64,000 bases of DNA from Sipunculus nudus (Eukaryota > Annelida > Sipuncula > Golfingiida > Sipunculidae), in assembly GCA_026874595.1 (NCBI GenBank), contig JAPPUL010000082.1:930001-994000 (forward strand), read 5' to 3'. The translations under genes and the position numbers were made by a program. Positions 46,980 to 55,901 of this stretch are shown here, in pieces. The notes below the pieces were generated by a model, which was not told the DNA's origin, did no database searches, and worked only from the letters and a program-made list of their open reading frames with translations. Position 1 is the first letter of the stretch; every line of letters starts with the position of its first letter.

Positions 46980-47245
46980 AAGTTTATACTCCTAAATTAT
47001 ATTATTAAAAAAGGCTTTGTAATAAATGTAAAGAATTTATTTTATTGAGGCGTTGGAGTTTTAGATTTTTGCTTTAGTAAATAAGCTTTTTTATTGATTT
47101 TTATCTATTATTTATTACAAATATTTATTGCAAAGGTGCACTTTGGTTATAGATGGGAGTTTGATATCTTTTTAGGAAGAGAATGTTAAGGATAGAATTA
47201 CAAATACTAAAATAAATAAAATAGTATGTTAGGAGAAAATAGTTT

Positions 47246-48367
47246 ATGGAACATAAAATAGCAAATAAGGGTCTTGAGGGGGTTGTGGTTGAGGATTCAA
47301 GTATATCTAAAGTCATGCCAGATATAAACTCTTTGGTTTATTATGGCTATCCTGTACAATCTCTTGCAAAGGAGTGCTCTTTTGAGGAGGTTGCTTATTT
47401 ACTTTTAAATGGAGATTTACCTAATGAAAGAGAGCTTAAGACTTTTAAGGAGACAGAAAAGTCTAATCGACATATATCAGATAACCTTACAAATTTAATT
47501 AGCGTGTTTGACAATAAAGCCCATCCTATGGATACGCTGCGTACAGCAGTAAGTTATCTTGGGATAGAGGATAGGGATGTATCTAACTATGCAAAGAATT
47601 ACGATATATCGTGTCGATTATTTGCTAAAATACCTATAATAGTTGCTTATGATTATAGAATCCGTGCGGGTAAGGAGATTATAAAGCCTCGTCTTGATTT
47701 ATCTTTCATAGAGAATTTCTTTTACATGTGTTTTGGGAAAGTGCCAGATAAGGGAGTTTTAAAGGCTTTTGACGTATCTATGATACTTTATGCAGAACAT
47801 ACATTTAATGCATCGACGTTTACAAGCCGCGTGGTGATATCGTCTTTGTCAGATATATATGGAGCGGTTGTGGCGGCAATAGCATCACTTAAGGGACCTT
47901 TGCATGGGGGAGCTAATGAGGCTGTTATGCATATGATGAAAGAAATAGATAATCCGGACACGGCAAGAGATTGGATGTTAGATGCACTTGCTACGGGTAA
48001 AAAGGTTATGGGATTTGGACATAGGGTATATAAGAGTGGAGATTCTCGTGTACCGACTATGAAAAAGTACATGTTAAGCATGAGTGCGATTATAGAAGAA
48101 GACAGATGGGCACGTATGTATGAGATATTGGCAAAGACTATGTTTGACAAAAAAGGCATACATCCTAATCTAGATTTCCCAACGGGGCCTACGTATTACA
48201 TGATGGGTTTTGCAATTGAGACGTTTACCCCTATTTTTGTTATAAGTAGGATAACAGGCTGGACAGCACATATTATAGAACAGCTTAAAGATAATCGTCT
48301 AATAAGGCCACTTAGTAATTATGTAGGTCCAAGCGAGCGTCAACCTATTCCTATATCAAAAAGATAA
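47246..48367 (+). CDS. prpC: 2-methylcitrate synthase (citrate synthase family)
   Basis: PrpC condenses propionyl-CoA with oxaloacetate. The citrate-synthase core is visible: GPLHGGANEAVMHM with a catalytic His, VMGFGHRVYKSGDSRVP with the second His, and the catalytic Asp in LDFPTGPTYYMMGF. At 373 residues it is the short type II form that includes 2-methylcitrate synthases. A pure citrate synthase is not excluded by sequence alone; the prp neighbours favour the methylcitrate role. The 3' end is duplicated together with the end of the convergent phosphatase gene. Confidence 0.9.
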   Translation: MEHKIANKGLEGVVVEDSSISKVMPDINSLVYYGYPVQSLAKECSFEEVAYLLLNGDLPNERELKTFKETEKSNRHISDNLTNLISVFDNKAHPMDTLRTAVSYLGIEDRDVSNYAKNYDISCRLFAKIPIIVAYDYRIRAGKEIIKPRLDLSFIENFFYMCFGKVPDKGVLKAFDVSMILYAEHTFNASTFTSRVVISSLSDIYGAVVAAIASLKGPLHGGANEAVMHMMKEIDNPDTARDWMLDALATGKKVMGFGHRVYKSGDSRVPTMKKYMLSMSAIIEEDRWARMYEILAKTMFDKKGIHPNLDFPTGPTYYMMGFAIETFTPIFVISRITGWTAHIIEQLKDNRLIRPLSNYVGPSERQPIPISKR

Positions 48368-48676
48368 TATCTAATTTACTTCTATAAATATTATAGCAAC
48401 GTCGTCTTTAAATTCTTTTTTAAAAGAAAAGAGCAAGCAGCGTTTGTATTGTAGTTATCTATTTATCTGGTGGGGCTTTTTTTAGGTTTTATTAATTGAC
48501 ATAGGTCCAAGCAAGCGTTAAACTGTTCCTCAAAAAGATAGTATCTAATTTACTTCTATAAATATTATAGCAACGTCGTCTTTAAATTCTTTTTTAAAAG
48601 AAAAGTCAAGTACCGTTTGTATTATATGATCTATTATTAGATCTGGTGATAGCTTTGAGGTTTTATTAATGTGCTT
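48324..48676. repeat. Tandem duplication (175-178-bp offset) of the prpC/phosphatase junction
   Basis: Copy 1 (48324-48501) holds the real prpC end (TAGGTCCAAGC) followed by a decayed copy of the phosphatase gene's 3' end. Copy 2 (48502-48676) holds a decayed prpC end followed by the real phosphatase end. The shared core ATCTAATTTACTTCTATAAA occurs at 48368 and 48543. The copies have diverged by substitutions and small indels, so this event is older than the prpB/prpE one. Confidence 0.92.
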
Positions 48677-49807
48677 AAAAAGTTCAATGAGTCTTTCAAG
48701 GCCATATTGTTCTTTTTCCTCGTTGAATACTTCTATTAATCCATCTGTTATAAATAATATACGATCTCCCCTTTGTAGTGAAACTGTTGTTTCAGGATAT
48801 AAAACATTATTTAGTATTCCCATAACAGTGCTTTGTGCTTTAAGAGTATATACCATGCCCTGGCTTTTCTTATAAAGCAATGTCGGAACATGTCCTGCTG
48901 AGACGTATTTTAACTCTTGCTCTTCTAGATTGAATATACTATAAAATGCGGTTACGAAATGATTATATATTTTGCCGGTTAAGTTCTCATTTAATTTATA
49001 AAATAGATTAGATGAGTTTTCTAATATACTTTTGTCTTCCGAGATTATCCTTTTAACCATGTATTTTATAAAGGCAGAAGCTATACCATGTCCCGAAACA
49101 TCTCCTATTAGTACTCCAAGCTTTTTGTCTTTTATTTTAAAGAAATCATAAAAGTCTCCACCTATCTCCTTTATAGCATGGTAACGGGTATATATCTTAT
49201 ATAAACTACATTCTGGTATTATCTGGGGGAGAAAGTTCTTTTGTAATTTGCTTGTTAGAGTTATATCTTTTTGTAATTCGCTATTTTGCTTTTGTAAATC
49301 CTCTTCTTTACAAGTTCTTTCCTTAAGAATATTATTTGTATCCTTTGTTTCTAATAGCTTTTGTTTTAGATTCTTGCATTCACTTAGTAGTCTTTTATTC
49401 TCTTTTTCAAGGATACTAAGTTTATTTAACTGAGTATAAAGTTTAATGCCCTTCTTTATTTTGTAATCTAGAACATGCTTTTTTATAGGTTTTTCGATAT
49501 AATCGTAACAACCGCTTGCAAACAAATTGAAAAAGTCTTTAATCTCTACTTTATCTATTAGCAAAATTATATATATTGGAGTGCCGTTAAGTTGGTTTTC
49601 TAAGGACTTATAAAGCTGCTTAAAGTCGTTATCATTTTCTAGTTTTGGATTTAGTATTACTATGTTAGGCGGACTTTCTTTTTGATTATTTATATTTTCT
49701 AATTCGCTACTTTTTGTTATGGTATATTTAGTATCAACTAGTTTTAGTATCTCTTCTAGGTTTAAAGGGTTTTGGTCTATTATATGTATTTTTGTATTTT
49801 CTGGCAA
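48545..49807 (-). CDS. SpoIIE/RsbU-type PP2C serine phosphatase with degenerate receiver domain
   Basis: Residues 1-115 form a CheY-like receiver fold, but the phospho-acceptor position reads ILNPKLEN, with Asn53 in place of Asp; the conserved Lys106 (EKPIK) is kept. A coiled coil spans about 120-190. The C-terminal PP2C/SpoIIE domain (about 190-420) has the metal-binding LIGDVSGHGIASAF and ITDGLIEVFN. Such phosphatases usually act on anti-sigma-antagonist proteins in partner-switching regulation. Translation starts at TTG 49807, after a duplicated AAGGTGTT element. It is the last gene of a four-gene minus-strand group. Confidence 0.88.
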   Translation of the reverse strand: MPENTKIHIIDQNPLNLEEILKLVDTKYTITKSSELENINNQKESPPNIVILNPKLENDNDFKQLYKSLENQLNGTPIYIILLIDKVEIKDFFNLFASGCYDYIEKPIKKHVLDYKIKKGIKLYTQLNKLSILEKENKRLLSECKNLKQKLLETKDTNNILKERTCKEEDLQKQNSELQKDITLTSKLQKNFLPQIIPECSLYKIYTRYHAIKEIGGDFYDFFKIKDKKLGVLIGDVSGHGIASAFIKYMVKRIISEDKSILENSSNLFYKLNENLTGKIYNHFVTAFYSIFNLEEQELKYVSAGHVPTLLYKKSQGMVYTLKAQSTVMGILNNVLYPETTVSLQRGDRILFITDGLIEVFNEEKEQYGLERLIELFKHINKTSKLSPDLIIDHIIQTVLDFSFKKEFKDDVAIIFIEVN

Positions 49808-49867
49808 AACAACACCTTATAACACCTTATCTTGAATTAAGCTTTATAATGCTTTTGAAGAGAAGTA

Positions 49868-51916
49868 TTAAGGATTACGCGTTTTGTTTTTGCTTGTCGG
49901 GATAAGATCTATAAATGTCCTTTCAACATCTACAGAAACAAGCCGAACTTTTATTTTATCGCCTAATCTATAGCTTATGTTTTTATCTTTTCTTTCAAGA
50001 GAGTATTCCTCTTCATTATGCATATAATAACCCTCAAGATCGCTTATTCTAACAAGTCCTTCTATTCCATAAGGAGCAAGTTCAACAAAAAGCCCAAAAT
50101 CTGATACACCAGATATTGTTCCTCCAAACTCAAGTCCTACCTTATCTTTCATAAAACGAGCACTCTTTTTCTTTATTATATCACGTTCTGAACTAATCGC
50201 TGTTCTTTCCGTCTCTGATATATGTTTTGTTATAGCTTTAAAATGAGCCGAAATCTTTTTAGTATTTCCTTTATTCCCACGAGCACCTTTTTTAAAGCCA
50301 GACCCTAGCTCTCCTCTACTATTTTCATATTCTGCATTTAACCTTGCCTTAAGCAATCTATGAACTACAAGATCACAATATCTTCTTATTGGCGATGTAA
50401 AATGTGTGTAGTATTCAAAGCCAAGTGCATAATGTCCCGTATTCTCAACTGAGTAACAGGCTTGCTGCATTGACTTTAGAAGTGTTATGTTTACCAGCTT
50501 TTCTGCATTATGTCCTGCAAATTTATCTAGTATTTTTTGTAATTCCTGTTGGTCTTTTAGCTTCTGAGGGTTTTTGACTTTATAACCTAATTGGCTTAAC
50601 ATCTTGCCGAAGGTAGTTATCTTGTCTTTGTCAGGCTCACCATGAGTCCTATATATATTTATATTACCATCACTTAAGTATTTAGCTACCACTTTATTCG
50701 CACTTAGCATGAATTCTTCTATTATACTATAACTTTTTAAAGGTTCCTTACGGTAAATCTCTTTTGGGTTTGACTTTGTATCACATACTATAGAAAGCTC
50801 TTTGAAATTGAATATTACACTGTTTTCCTTAAGGCGTTTACTCTTAAGTTTTTGTGATAAATTGTACATTAGTTTTAGTTGATTTATATATGCTTTATCT
50901 TCTGTTTTGAGGTTTTTATCATAAAGAAGTTTGTCTATCTGTTCATAAGAGTAACGTTTTGATACTCGTATAATACTTTCGTGAAACTTATAATTTAATA
51001 CATTAGCATTCTTATCAAAATCTATTTCTACACTAACTCCAAGTTTGTCCTCGTTTGCGTTTAAAGAGCATTTTATATTCGATAAACTTGGTGGCAGCAT
51101 AGGTACCACTTTGTCTATTAAATAGACACTGTTACCTCGTCTTAGCGCTTCTTTGTCAAGATTTGTGTTCTCTTTTACGTAATAGGATACGTCTGCTATG
51201 TGTACGTATAATTTATAGCCGTCTTTTGAGTCTTTCGTTTTAGGAATTAAATATACTGCGTCATCTAAATCTTTTGCATCTTCTCCGTCTATTGTTATTG
51301 CAAGTTGACTGCGAAAATCAGCCCTCTTTGAAACTTCTTCTTCCAATATCTTATTAGATGTTTCCTCTGCTTCTTTTAGCTCTTTTGCTCGGAATTTAAG
51401 TCTATACGAATATCTTTTGCATATATCATAAAAGTCATCCTCACTACTGCTAAAAGTTTTATACAAACTTGCTCCTCTCCCGCTACTCTCTCTATTCCCT
51501 CTATTCCCTCCTCTATTCCCTCTATTCCCTCCTCTATTCTCCCTATTCCCTCCTCTATTCCCCCTATTCCCTCCTCTATTCTCCCTATTCCCTCCTCTAT
51601 CATCATCTTTCCTAACTTTTACTCTAAGACCTTTAGTACTACTTGCTTTGACCCGTCCCACACGCCTTTTACTCTCATGTCTTTTCCCTACTTGCGACTT
51701 TTTAGTACCATCCTTAAAAACTGCTTCAGACAGTTTTATATTTCCTTTCTTTGTTATTTGCACTAGATTTCTCTTTTGGAGTCTGCTCAGTCGCCTTTCT
51801 ATATTTGGTTTGTCTGTATGGGGATATGCCTTTCTTATTATCTCGTATAACTCAAACACCGATTTGATGCTTTCTTCAGCTATAACAGACAAAAGGTATT
51901 TGTCAGATAGTTTCAT
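49868..51916 (-). CDS. rnr: RNase R/RNase II family exoribonuclease with an RGG tract in place of cold-shock domains
   Basis: This 3'-5' exoribonuclease degrades structured RNA. An N-terminal winged helix (about 1-65) is followed by a basic linker and an Arg/Gly/Asn repeat (about 107-142; RGGNRENRGGNRGN-type units). The RNB catalytic domain starts about 205 with ITIDGEDAKDLDDAVYL, which carries the metal-binding Asp cluster, and includes YRTHGEPDKDK and HFTSPIRRYCDLVVHRLL. A C-terminal S1 domain lies at about 590-670. The two cold-shock domains that normally precede RNB are not recognisable, and the protein is 682 residues against about 760-810 in typical RNase R. Confidence 0.92.
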   Translation of the reverse strand: MKLSDKYLLSVIAEESIKSVFELYEIIRKAYPHTDKPNIERRLSRLQKRNLVQITKKGNIKLSEAVFKDGTKKSQVGKRHESKRRVGRVKASSTKGLRVKVRKDDDRGGNRENRGGNRGNRGGNRENRGGNRGNRGGNRGNRESSGRGASLYKTFSSSEDDFYDICKRYSYRLKFRAKELKEAEETSNKILEEEVSKRADFRSQLAITIDGEDAKDLDDAVYLIPKTKDSKDGYKLYVHIADVSYYVKENTNLDKEALRRGNSVYLIDKVVPMLPPSLSNIKCSLNANEDKLGVSVEIDFDKNANVLNYKFHESIIRVSKRYSYEQIDKLLYDKNLKTEDKAYINQLKLMYNLSQKLKSKRLKENSVIFNFKELSIVCDTKSNPKEIYRKEPLKSYSIIEEFMLSANKVVAKYLSDGNINIYRTHGEPDKDKITTFGKMLSQLGYKVKNPQKLKDQQELQKILDKFAGHNAEKLVNITLLKSMQQACYSVENTGHYALGFEYYTHFTSPIRRYCDLVVHRLLKARLNAEYENSRGELGSGFKKGARGNKGNTKKISAHFKAITKHISETERTAISSERDIIKKKSARFMKDKVGLEFGGTISGVSDFGLFVELAPYGIEGLVRISDLEGYYMHNEEEYSLERKDKNISYRLGDKIKVRLVSVDVERTFIDLIPTSKNKTRNP
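51491..51600 (-). repeat. In-frame tandem repeat encoding the RGG tract of RNase R
   Basis: Units of 9 and 12 bp combine into an 18-21-bp alternating repeat (plus strand CTATTCCCTCCTCTATTCTC-like). All units keep the reading frame and encode N-R-G/E-N-R-G-G. Length change would lengthen or shorten the RGG tract without a frameshift. Confidence 0.93.
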
Positions 51917-51948
51917 AGCTCTTTAGTTTTTGTACAACCAAAATCAAT

Positions 51949-52737
51949 CTAGACCTTTAAACTTAAACTTGATATATTCATCTTAAGTCGCTCTTCTATA
52001 AGTTTTTCTATGTGCATTGAGCCATGAAGTGGGTTGTCTTTGCTTTGCCCTCCTGAAAGATTAAATAACTCTTCCACTACCATCCATTCCTCATCAAAAT
52101 CCGATGATACTCCATCGCGGGGTACTCCTACTCGATTACTTCGTGCTATAACTATAAATCTTCCACGCGTAATATAGCCTATGTCTATACAATATTCTCT
52201 GTTTGGCTCTGGAACCCTTATATACCAGTTGTTTGCAACGTTGTTTAGTGTTATGTCGTAATGATAATTCTCATTTCTACCATCAAACTCTACATTGGTT
52301 ACATCATACACTCTTAGTAGTAAAGTCTTATTTGACAAATTATGCTCTTTATAAAATAAAGAACTTATCTCCCAATACGCAACCACTACTTTTGTATCGC
52401 GTACCAAAAGCACTATTTTAGTATCTTCGTATTTGTCCGGTATAGGATAACGCTTTGATAAAGAGTCAAGAGAATCTGCAGGCTCTTTACCTTTTGTTAA
52501 GTTGCTTGTCATAGTACTTTTTGTTTCTTTTGGTAGTCCAATTTTTATTAAATCCTTACTTTTTTTGATACTTTCCTTTTTTGATAAAGGCTTTTTTTTG
52601 GACTGAGACTTATAATATCCTAGGACCTTTTTTATTAAAGCATCCTTACGAAGTCCATATATCCCAACAAGTTTGAGTTTCTTTGCAAGTATTATAAGCT
52701 GATTTTTAGTATATTCATTTAATTCTCGCTCATTCAT
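51949..52737 (-). CDS. DUF4912 protein with N-terminal Rho-N/SAP-like motif
   Basis: The first ~45 residues (LNEYTKNQLIILAKKLKLVGIYGLRKDALIKKVLGYY) form a Rho-N/SAP-like helix-loop-helix seen in nucleic-acid-binding proteins. A basic linker follows. The DUF4912 domain spans about 95-235 and has the typical LVRDTKVVVAYWEIS and ITLNNVANNWYIRVPEPNREYCIDIGY segments. The function of DUF4912 is not established. It lies 32 bp upstream of rnr on the same strand, suggesting a shared RNA-related role. Confidence 0.82.
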   Translation of the reverse strand: MNERELNEYTKNQLIILAKKLKLVGIYGLRKDALIKKVLGYYKSQSKKKPLSKKESIKKSKDLIKIGLPKETKSTMTSNLTKGKEPADSLDSLSKRYPIPDKYEDTKIVLLVRDTKVVVAYWEISSLFYKEHNLSNKTLLLRVYDVTNVEFDGRNENYHYDITLNNVANNWYIRVPEPNREYCIDIGYITRGRFIVIARSNRVGVPRDGVSSDFDEEWMVVEELFNLSGGQSKDNPLHGSMHIEKLIEERLKMNISSLSLKV

Positions 52738-52832
52738 TTCCTTAATCTCATAAAATCTTTTTATATATTTATTTTAGATTAAATATATAGTATTAAATAT
52801 ATAGTATATCTTAATTTTAAGTTATTTAAAGC

Positions 52833-53588
52833 TTACATTTTAAGGGATTCTTTCTTGCTTTTTTGCCTTCCTAAAAGGTATAACATTCGAGCACAATTAG
52901 AACAATAGACAATCTCTTGATGTTTTACAAGTTTGGACATAAGCTGAGGAGTTATTTTAATATTGCATCCATCGCAGTGACCCCCAACCACAGGCACTAT
53001 ACCAACTCCATTTTTATTCATAACTATGTGCTCATAACGCTTTAGGGTATAAGGGTCTATCTCAGGTGCAACCGACTCTTTAAATTTATGTGCTTTTTTT
53101 ATTTTCTCTTTGTTTTTATTAAGTTCTTTTAAGGCATCATCTTTTGCTTTTTGATATTCTTCTGATAGAGAATCAAGAATTTGTTTATGCTTTTCAAGTT
53201 CCTTTTCCATAGACTCAATCTCATATTCTTGGGTTTTAATATCCTTTTCTCTTTTTTCTATATTCTCTCTTATAAAAGCAAGTTCAGAATCTAAAGCTAA
53301 ATACCCTTTTTGAGTGGTAACAAGTTTCTCTTTGGATTTAATTTTGTTTATTTGTTCTATATAGTCATCAATTTCCTTTTTGTAAGACGATATGGTATTA
53401 TTTGCGTTGTCGATATTACTTTTAATCTGATCATATTCATCTTTAGCCGTATCATAATTTTGTTTAGCTTTATTAAGCACATTATTTTTATTGTTATTAG
53501 CCTGCTCAAGGGTAAATAATTCCTCAGCAACGTTTTGTATTTCAACGAGAAGCTCTATGGTTTTTGATATATTAATATTACCAGCCAT
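52833..53588 (-). CDS. Coiled-coil protein with C-terminal C4 zinc ribbon (CdsZ/DUF164-like)
   Basis: Residues about 10-180 form a long antiparallel coiled coil rich in Lys, Glu and Asn. The C-terminus has the zinc-ribbon pair GGHCDGCNIKI and VYCSNCARML, two Cys-x-x-Cys knuckles about 24 residues apart. This matches the widespread CdsZ/DUF164 family, which is thought to bind nucleic acid or act in RNA-related processes. It leads the minus-strand group with DUF4912, rnr and the phosphatase. The terminator upstream separates it from the tRNA. Confidence 0.88.
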   Translation of the reverse strand: MAGNINISKTIELLVEIQNVAEELFTLEQANNNKNNVLNKAKQNYDTAKDEYDQIKSNIDNANNTISSYKKEIDDYIEQINKIKSKEKLVTTQKGYLALDSELAFIRENIEKREKDIKTQEYEIESMEKELEKHKQILDSLSEEYQKAKDDALKELNKNKEKIKKAHKFKESVAPEIDPYTLKRYEHIVMNKNGVGIVPVVGGHCDGCNIKITPQLMSKLVKHQEIVYCSNCARMLYLLGRQKSKKESLKM

Positions 53589-53666
53589 GATGGAAAAAAC
53601 CTCTTTAAAATTTGTAAAGTATTTTTGAGACTGTATGTTCTTTTAATATCACTACATAGTAAATAT

Positions 53667-53696
53667 AAAAAAAACGGCTATTATATAGCCGTTTTT
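53667..53696 (-). terminator. Intrinsic terminator after the CAU tRNA gene
   Basis: A stem of AAAACGGCTA paired with TAGCCGTTTT and a five-base loop lies 60 bp downstream of the minus-strand tRNA. Read on the minus strand it is followed by a run of eight T. It should end the tRNA transcript before the zinc-ribbon gene. Because the stem is A/T-flanked on both sides, it could also act on plus-strand transcripts. Confidence 0.8.
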
Positions 53697-53756
53697 GATA
53701 AAGAAAAACTTAATAGTGAAATCTTAATAAAGATATATAACATACGCAAAATCCTC

Positions 53757-53829
53757 TGGGCCCACCAGGACTTGAACCTGGAACTAACGGATTATGAGTC
53801 CGCTACTCTACCGATTGAGTTATAGGCCC
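53757..53829 (-). tRNA. tRNA with CAU anticodon (probably tRNA-Ile2, else elongator tRNA-Met)
   Basis: The minus strand folds as a standard tRNA: acceptor GGGCCTA/TGGGCCC, D stem ACTC/GAGT, anticodon stem GCGGA/TCCGT with loop CTCATAA, and T arm CCAGG/CCTGG with loop TTCAAGT. The anticodon is CAU. The GGGCCTA acceptor resembles tRNA-Ile, whose CAU form is modified by TilS to read AUA, a codon this genome uses very heavily. The 3' CCA is not encoded. Confidence 0.93.
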
Positions 53830-54122
53830 TGTTAATAAAAACACTTGAAAAAATATAAGATAGATAATAAATCTTGTCAAGTTATGTATTGAGTTTAGTG
53901 TTTAGCCTTTAAACTTCTTGTATATATTTTGTTATAATATAAAAAAGAGCTTAAACGATGAGATATAAAAACAAAATAATATAAAAAATTATGCTAAAAA
54001 AAATAAGAAGGTAAAAAAGTGAGCTTGTCTAATGTAATCAAAAACCTTATATTGAACTTGCAGCTTTAGAATAGACTATTATAGCTAAAGCGATAATTTG
54101 AAGAAGATAAGATGTATTAGAG

Positions 54123-54194
54123 GGCCGATTAGTGTAGTGGTTAGCACACCAGCTTTTCAAGCTGGTAGTAGGGGTTCAATTCCCCTATCGGCTG
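54123..54194 (+). tRNA. tRNA-Glu (UUC)
   Basis: All arms pair: acceptor GGCCGAT/ATCGGCT (with one G-U), D stem GTGT/GCAC, anticodon stem CCAGC/GCTGG with loop TTTTCAA (anticodon UUC), and T arm AGGGG/CCCCT with loop TTCAATT. The 3' CCA is not encoded. It lies just upstream of yajQ. Confidence 0.96.
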
Positions 54195-54239
54195 AGTATA
54201 GATAAGATTTATATATAAAAACAGTCTGGATAGACTCCA

Positions 54240-54734
54240 ATGCCAAGCTATTCATTTGATATAGTATCGAAAGTAGACAAACAAGAACTTCAAAACGCAT
54301 TAAATCAAACGACAAAAGACATAAAGACTCGTTATGATTTTAAGGGCAGTAAATCTTATATAGAGTTCAACCAAAAAGAAAACTTTATAAACATCCTAGC
54401 AGACGACGATCTTAAATTAAAAAGTATAGTAGATATATTAAAAAGCAAATTGGTAAAAAGGAAAATACCCTTAAAGGCAATGCACTATAATAAGGCAGAA
54501 GATGCAAGTGGAGGGATGTTAAGACAGCGTGTGGATATACAATCAGGCATAAAAAAAGAGAAGGCAAAAGAGATAGTAAAATACATAAAAGGAACAAAAC
54601 TAAAGCACCAGAGTCAGATACAAGAAGACATGGTAAGAATAAGCGGAAAGAACAAAGACGAACTTCAGGATATAATATCGAAGCTAAAGGAAGCGGATTT
54701 TGGAATACACATAAGTTTTGAGAACTACCGTTAA
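54240..54734 (+). CDS. yajQ: YajQ-family nucleotide-binding protein
   Basis: The 164-residue protein matches the YajQ/DUF520 family throughout: it begins MPSYSFDIVSKVDKQELQNA, has TRYDFKGSKSYIEFNQKE, KAMHYNKAEDASGGMLRQ and ends ADFGIHISFENYR. Members have two RRM-like ferredoxin folds; a Xanthomonas homologue binds cyclic di-GMP, while others bind nucleic acid. It lies 45 bp after the tRNA-Glu gene. No strong ribosome-binding site is seen. Confidence 0.93.
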   Translation: MPSYSFDIVSKVDKQELQNALNQTTKDIKTRYDFKGSKSYIEFNQKENFINILADDDLKLKSIVDILKSKLVKRKIPLKAMHYNKAEDASGGMLRQRVDIQSGIKKEKAKEIVKYIKGTKLKHQSQIQEDMVRISGKNKDELQDIISKLKEADFGIHISFENYR

Positions 54735-54743
54735 AGAGCCAGA

Positions 54744-54806
54744 TAAAGAGATTTAAAAAAAGAGATTTAAAAAAAGAGATTTAAAAAAAGAGATTTAAAA
54801 AAAAGT
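54744..54806 (+). repeat. Four tandem copies of a 14-bp purine-rich unit
   Basis: GAGATTTAAAAAAA recurs at 54747, 54761, 54775 and 54789, filling the space between yajQ and the oxidoreductase gene and ending about 34 bp before the latter's start. Confidence 0.93.
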
Positions 54807-54839
54807 AAAGAAGATGAGCCAAGAGCTTCATGATAAACT

Positions 54840-55901
54840 ATGTACAAAGCAGGGATAGTGGGACTTGGCAGGATAGGGACATTGTTAGAGGGGGATGAGC
54901 TTAGAGAAAAGCCCTCAAGCCACGCAGGCGGCTGCACAAAACACGAGAAGATAAAGCTAGTAGCAGGCTGCGATACTAATTTAGAAAGACGCAAAGAGTT
55001 TGGAAGGGTATGGAATATAAAGCCCGAAAGAATATATAAAACCTCAAAAGAGCTAACCGAAAAAGAGCAACTAGACATACTAATAGTCTCAACGCAGGCG
55101 AAATATCACTATGAAGTTGTAAAGGCGGGATATGGGATAAAGGTAATAGTTTGTGAAAAGCCTTTGTCGGAGTCGTTGCGGGATGGGGGGAAGATGGTAT
55201 TAGAGGCTGAGCTGGCGGGCAGTTATTTGGTGGTAAACCATGAAAGGCGTTTTTCATCAGACTATATAAAGGCGAAAGAGCTTGTAAAAGAGGGTGCAAT
55301 AGGGAAGCTTTTAGGGATACGGGGCATCTTAAACACGATGGGTGAGGGTGGGAGTCTTGCAGGAGGAGGAGTATTGCTGCATGATGGGACCCATTTATTT
55401 GACCTGTTTCGTTATTTTACTGATAGTGAGGCAAAGCTTATAAAAAGCGTGCTTACAAGTGATTATGGAGGACATGGGCTTGTGGTAATGGGCAATGGTG
55501 TACACACAACGTTTAGTGTTATGAGCGGGTGTAAATACTTTAGTTTTGTGCTAAACCTGATAGGGACGGAGGGCCAAATAAACATAGGAAATGGGATACA
55601 AGAATATTTTGTAAACAAAGAAAGCAGATATTACGAAGGTTTCCGAGATTTGGTAAAGGTGGAGTTCCCAAACTATACATATAAGCCACAATTTTATAAT
55701 ATATATGAAGAGGTAGTAAGGTATTTAGAAAGGGGTATTAGAGTTAGTTCAAGTGGGCGTGATGGATACAAATCGCTTGAAATGATATATGGAATATATT
55801 ACTCAAGCCTTGAGGGAGTAGTTGTGAACTATCCGATGGATTTTGAAGAGGCGGGATATATGGATTTTGAAGATATAAGAAGGCGTTTAAAGGCTAGTTA
55901 A
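54840..55901 (+). CDS. Gfo/Idh/MocA-family NAD(P)-dependent oxidoreductase
   Basis: The N-terminal Rossmann fold starts YKAGIVGLGRIGTLLEGD and continues with LIVSTQAKYHYEVVKAG and the family signature VCEKPLSESL. The C-terminal alpha/beta domain carries the substrate-site His/Asp region in LLHDGTHLFDLFRYF. At 353 residues it is full length. The family oxidises sugars, inositols or related compounds; the substrate cannot be read from the sequence. The 3' end (last ~30 bp) is duplicated 65 bp downstream. Confidence 0.87.
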   Translation: MYKAGIVGLGRIGTLLEGDELREKPSSHAGGCTKHEKIKLVAGCDTNLERRKEFGRVWNIKPERIYKTSKELTEKEQLDILIVSTQAKYHYEVVKAGYGIKVIVCEKPLSESLRDGGKMVLEAELAGSYLVVNHERRFSSDYIKAKELVKEGAIGKLLGIRGILNTMGEGGSLAGGGVLLHDGTHLFDLFRYFTDSEAKLIKSVLTSDYGGHGLVVMGNGVHTTFSVMSGCKYFSFVLNLIGTEGQINIGNGIQEYFVNKESRYYEGFRDLVKVEFPNYTYKPQFYNIYEEVVRYLERGIRVSSSGRDGYKSLEMIYGIYYSSLEGVVVNYPMDFEEAGYMDFEDIRRRLKAS

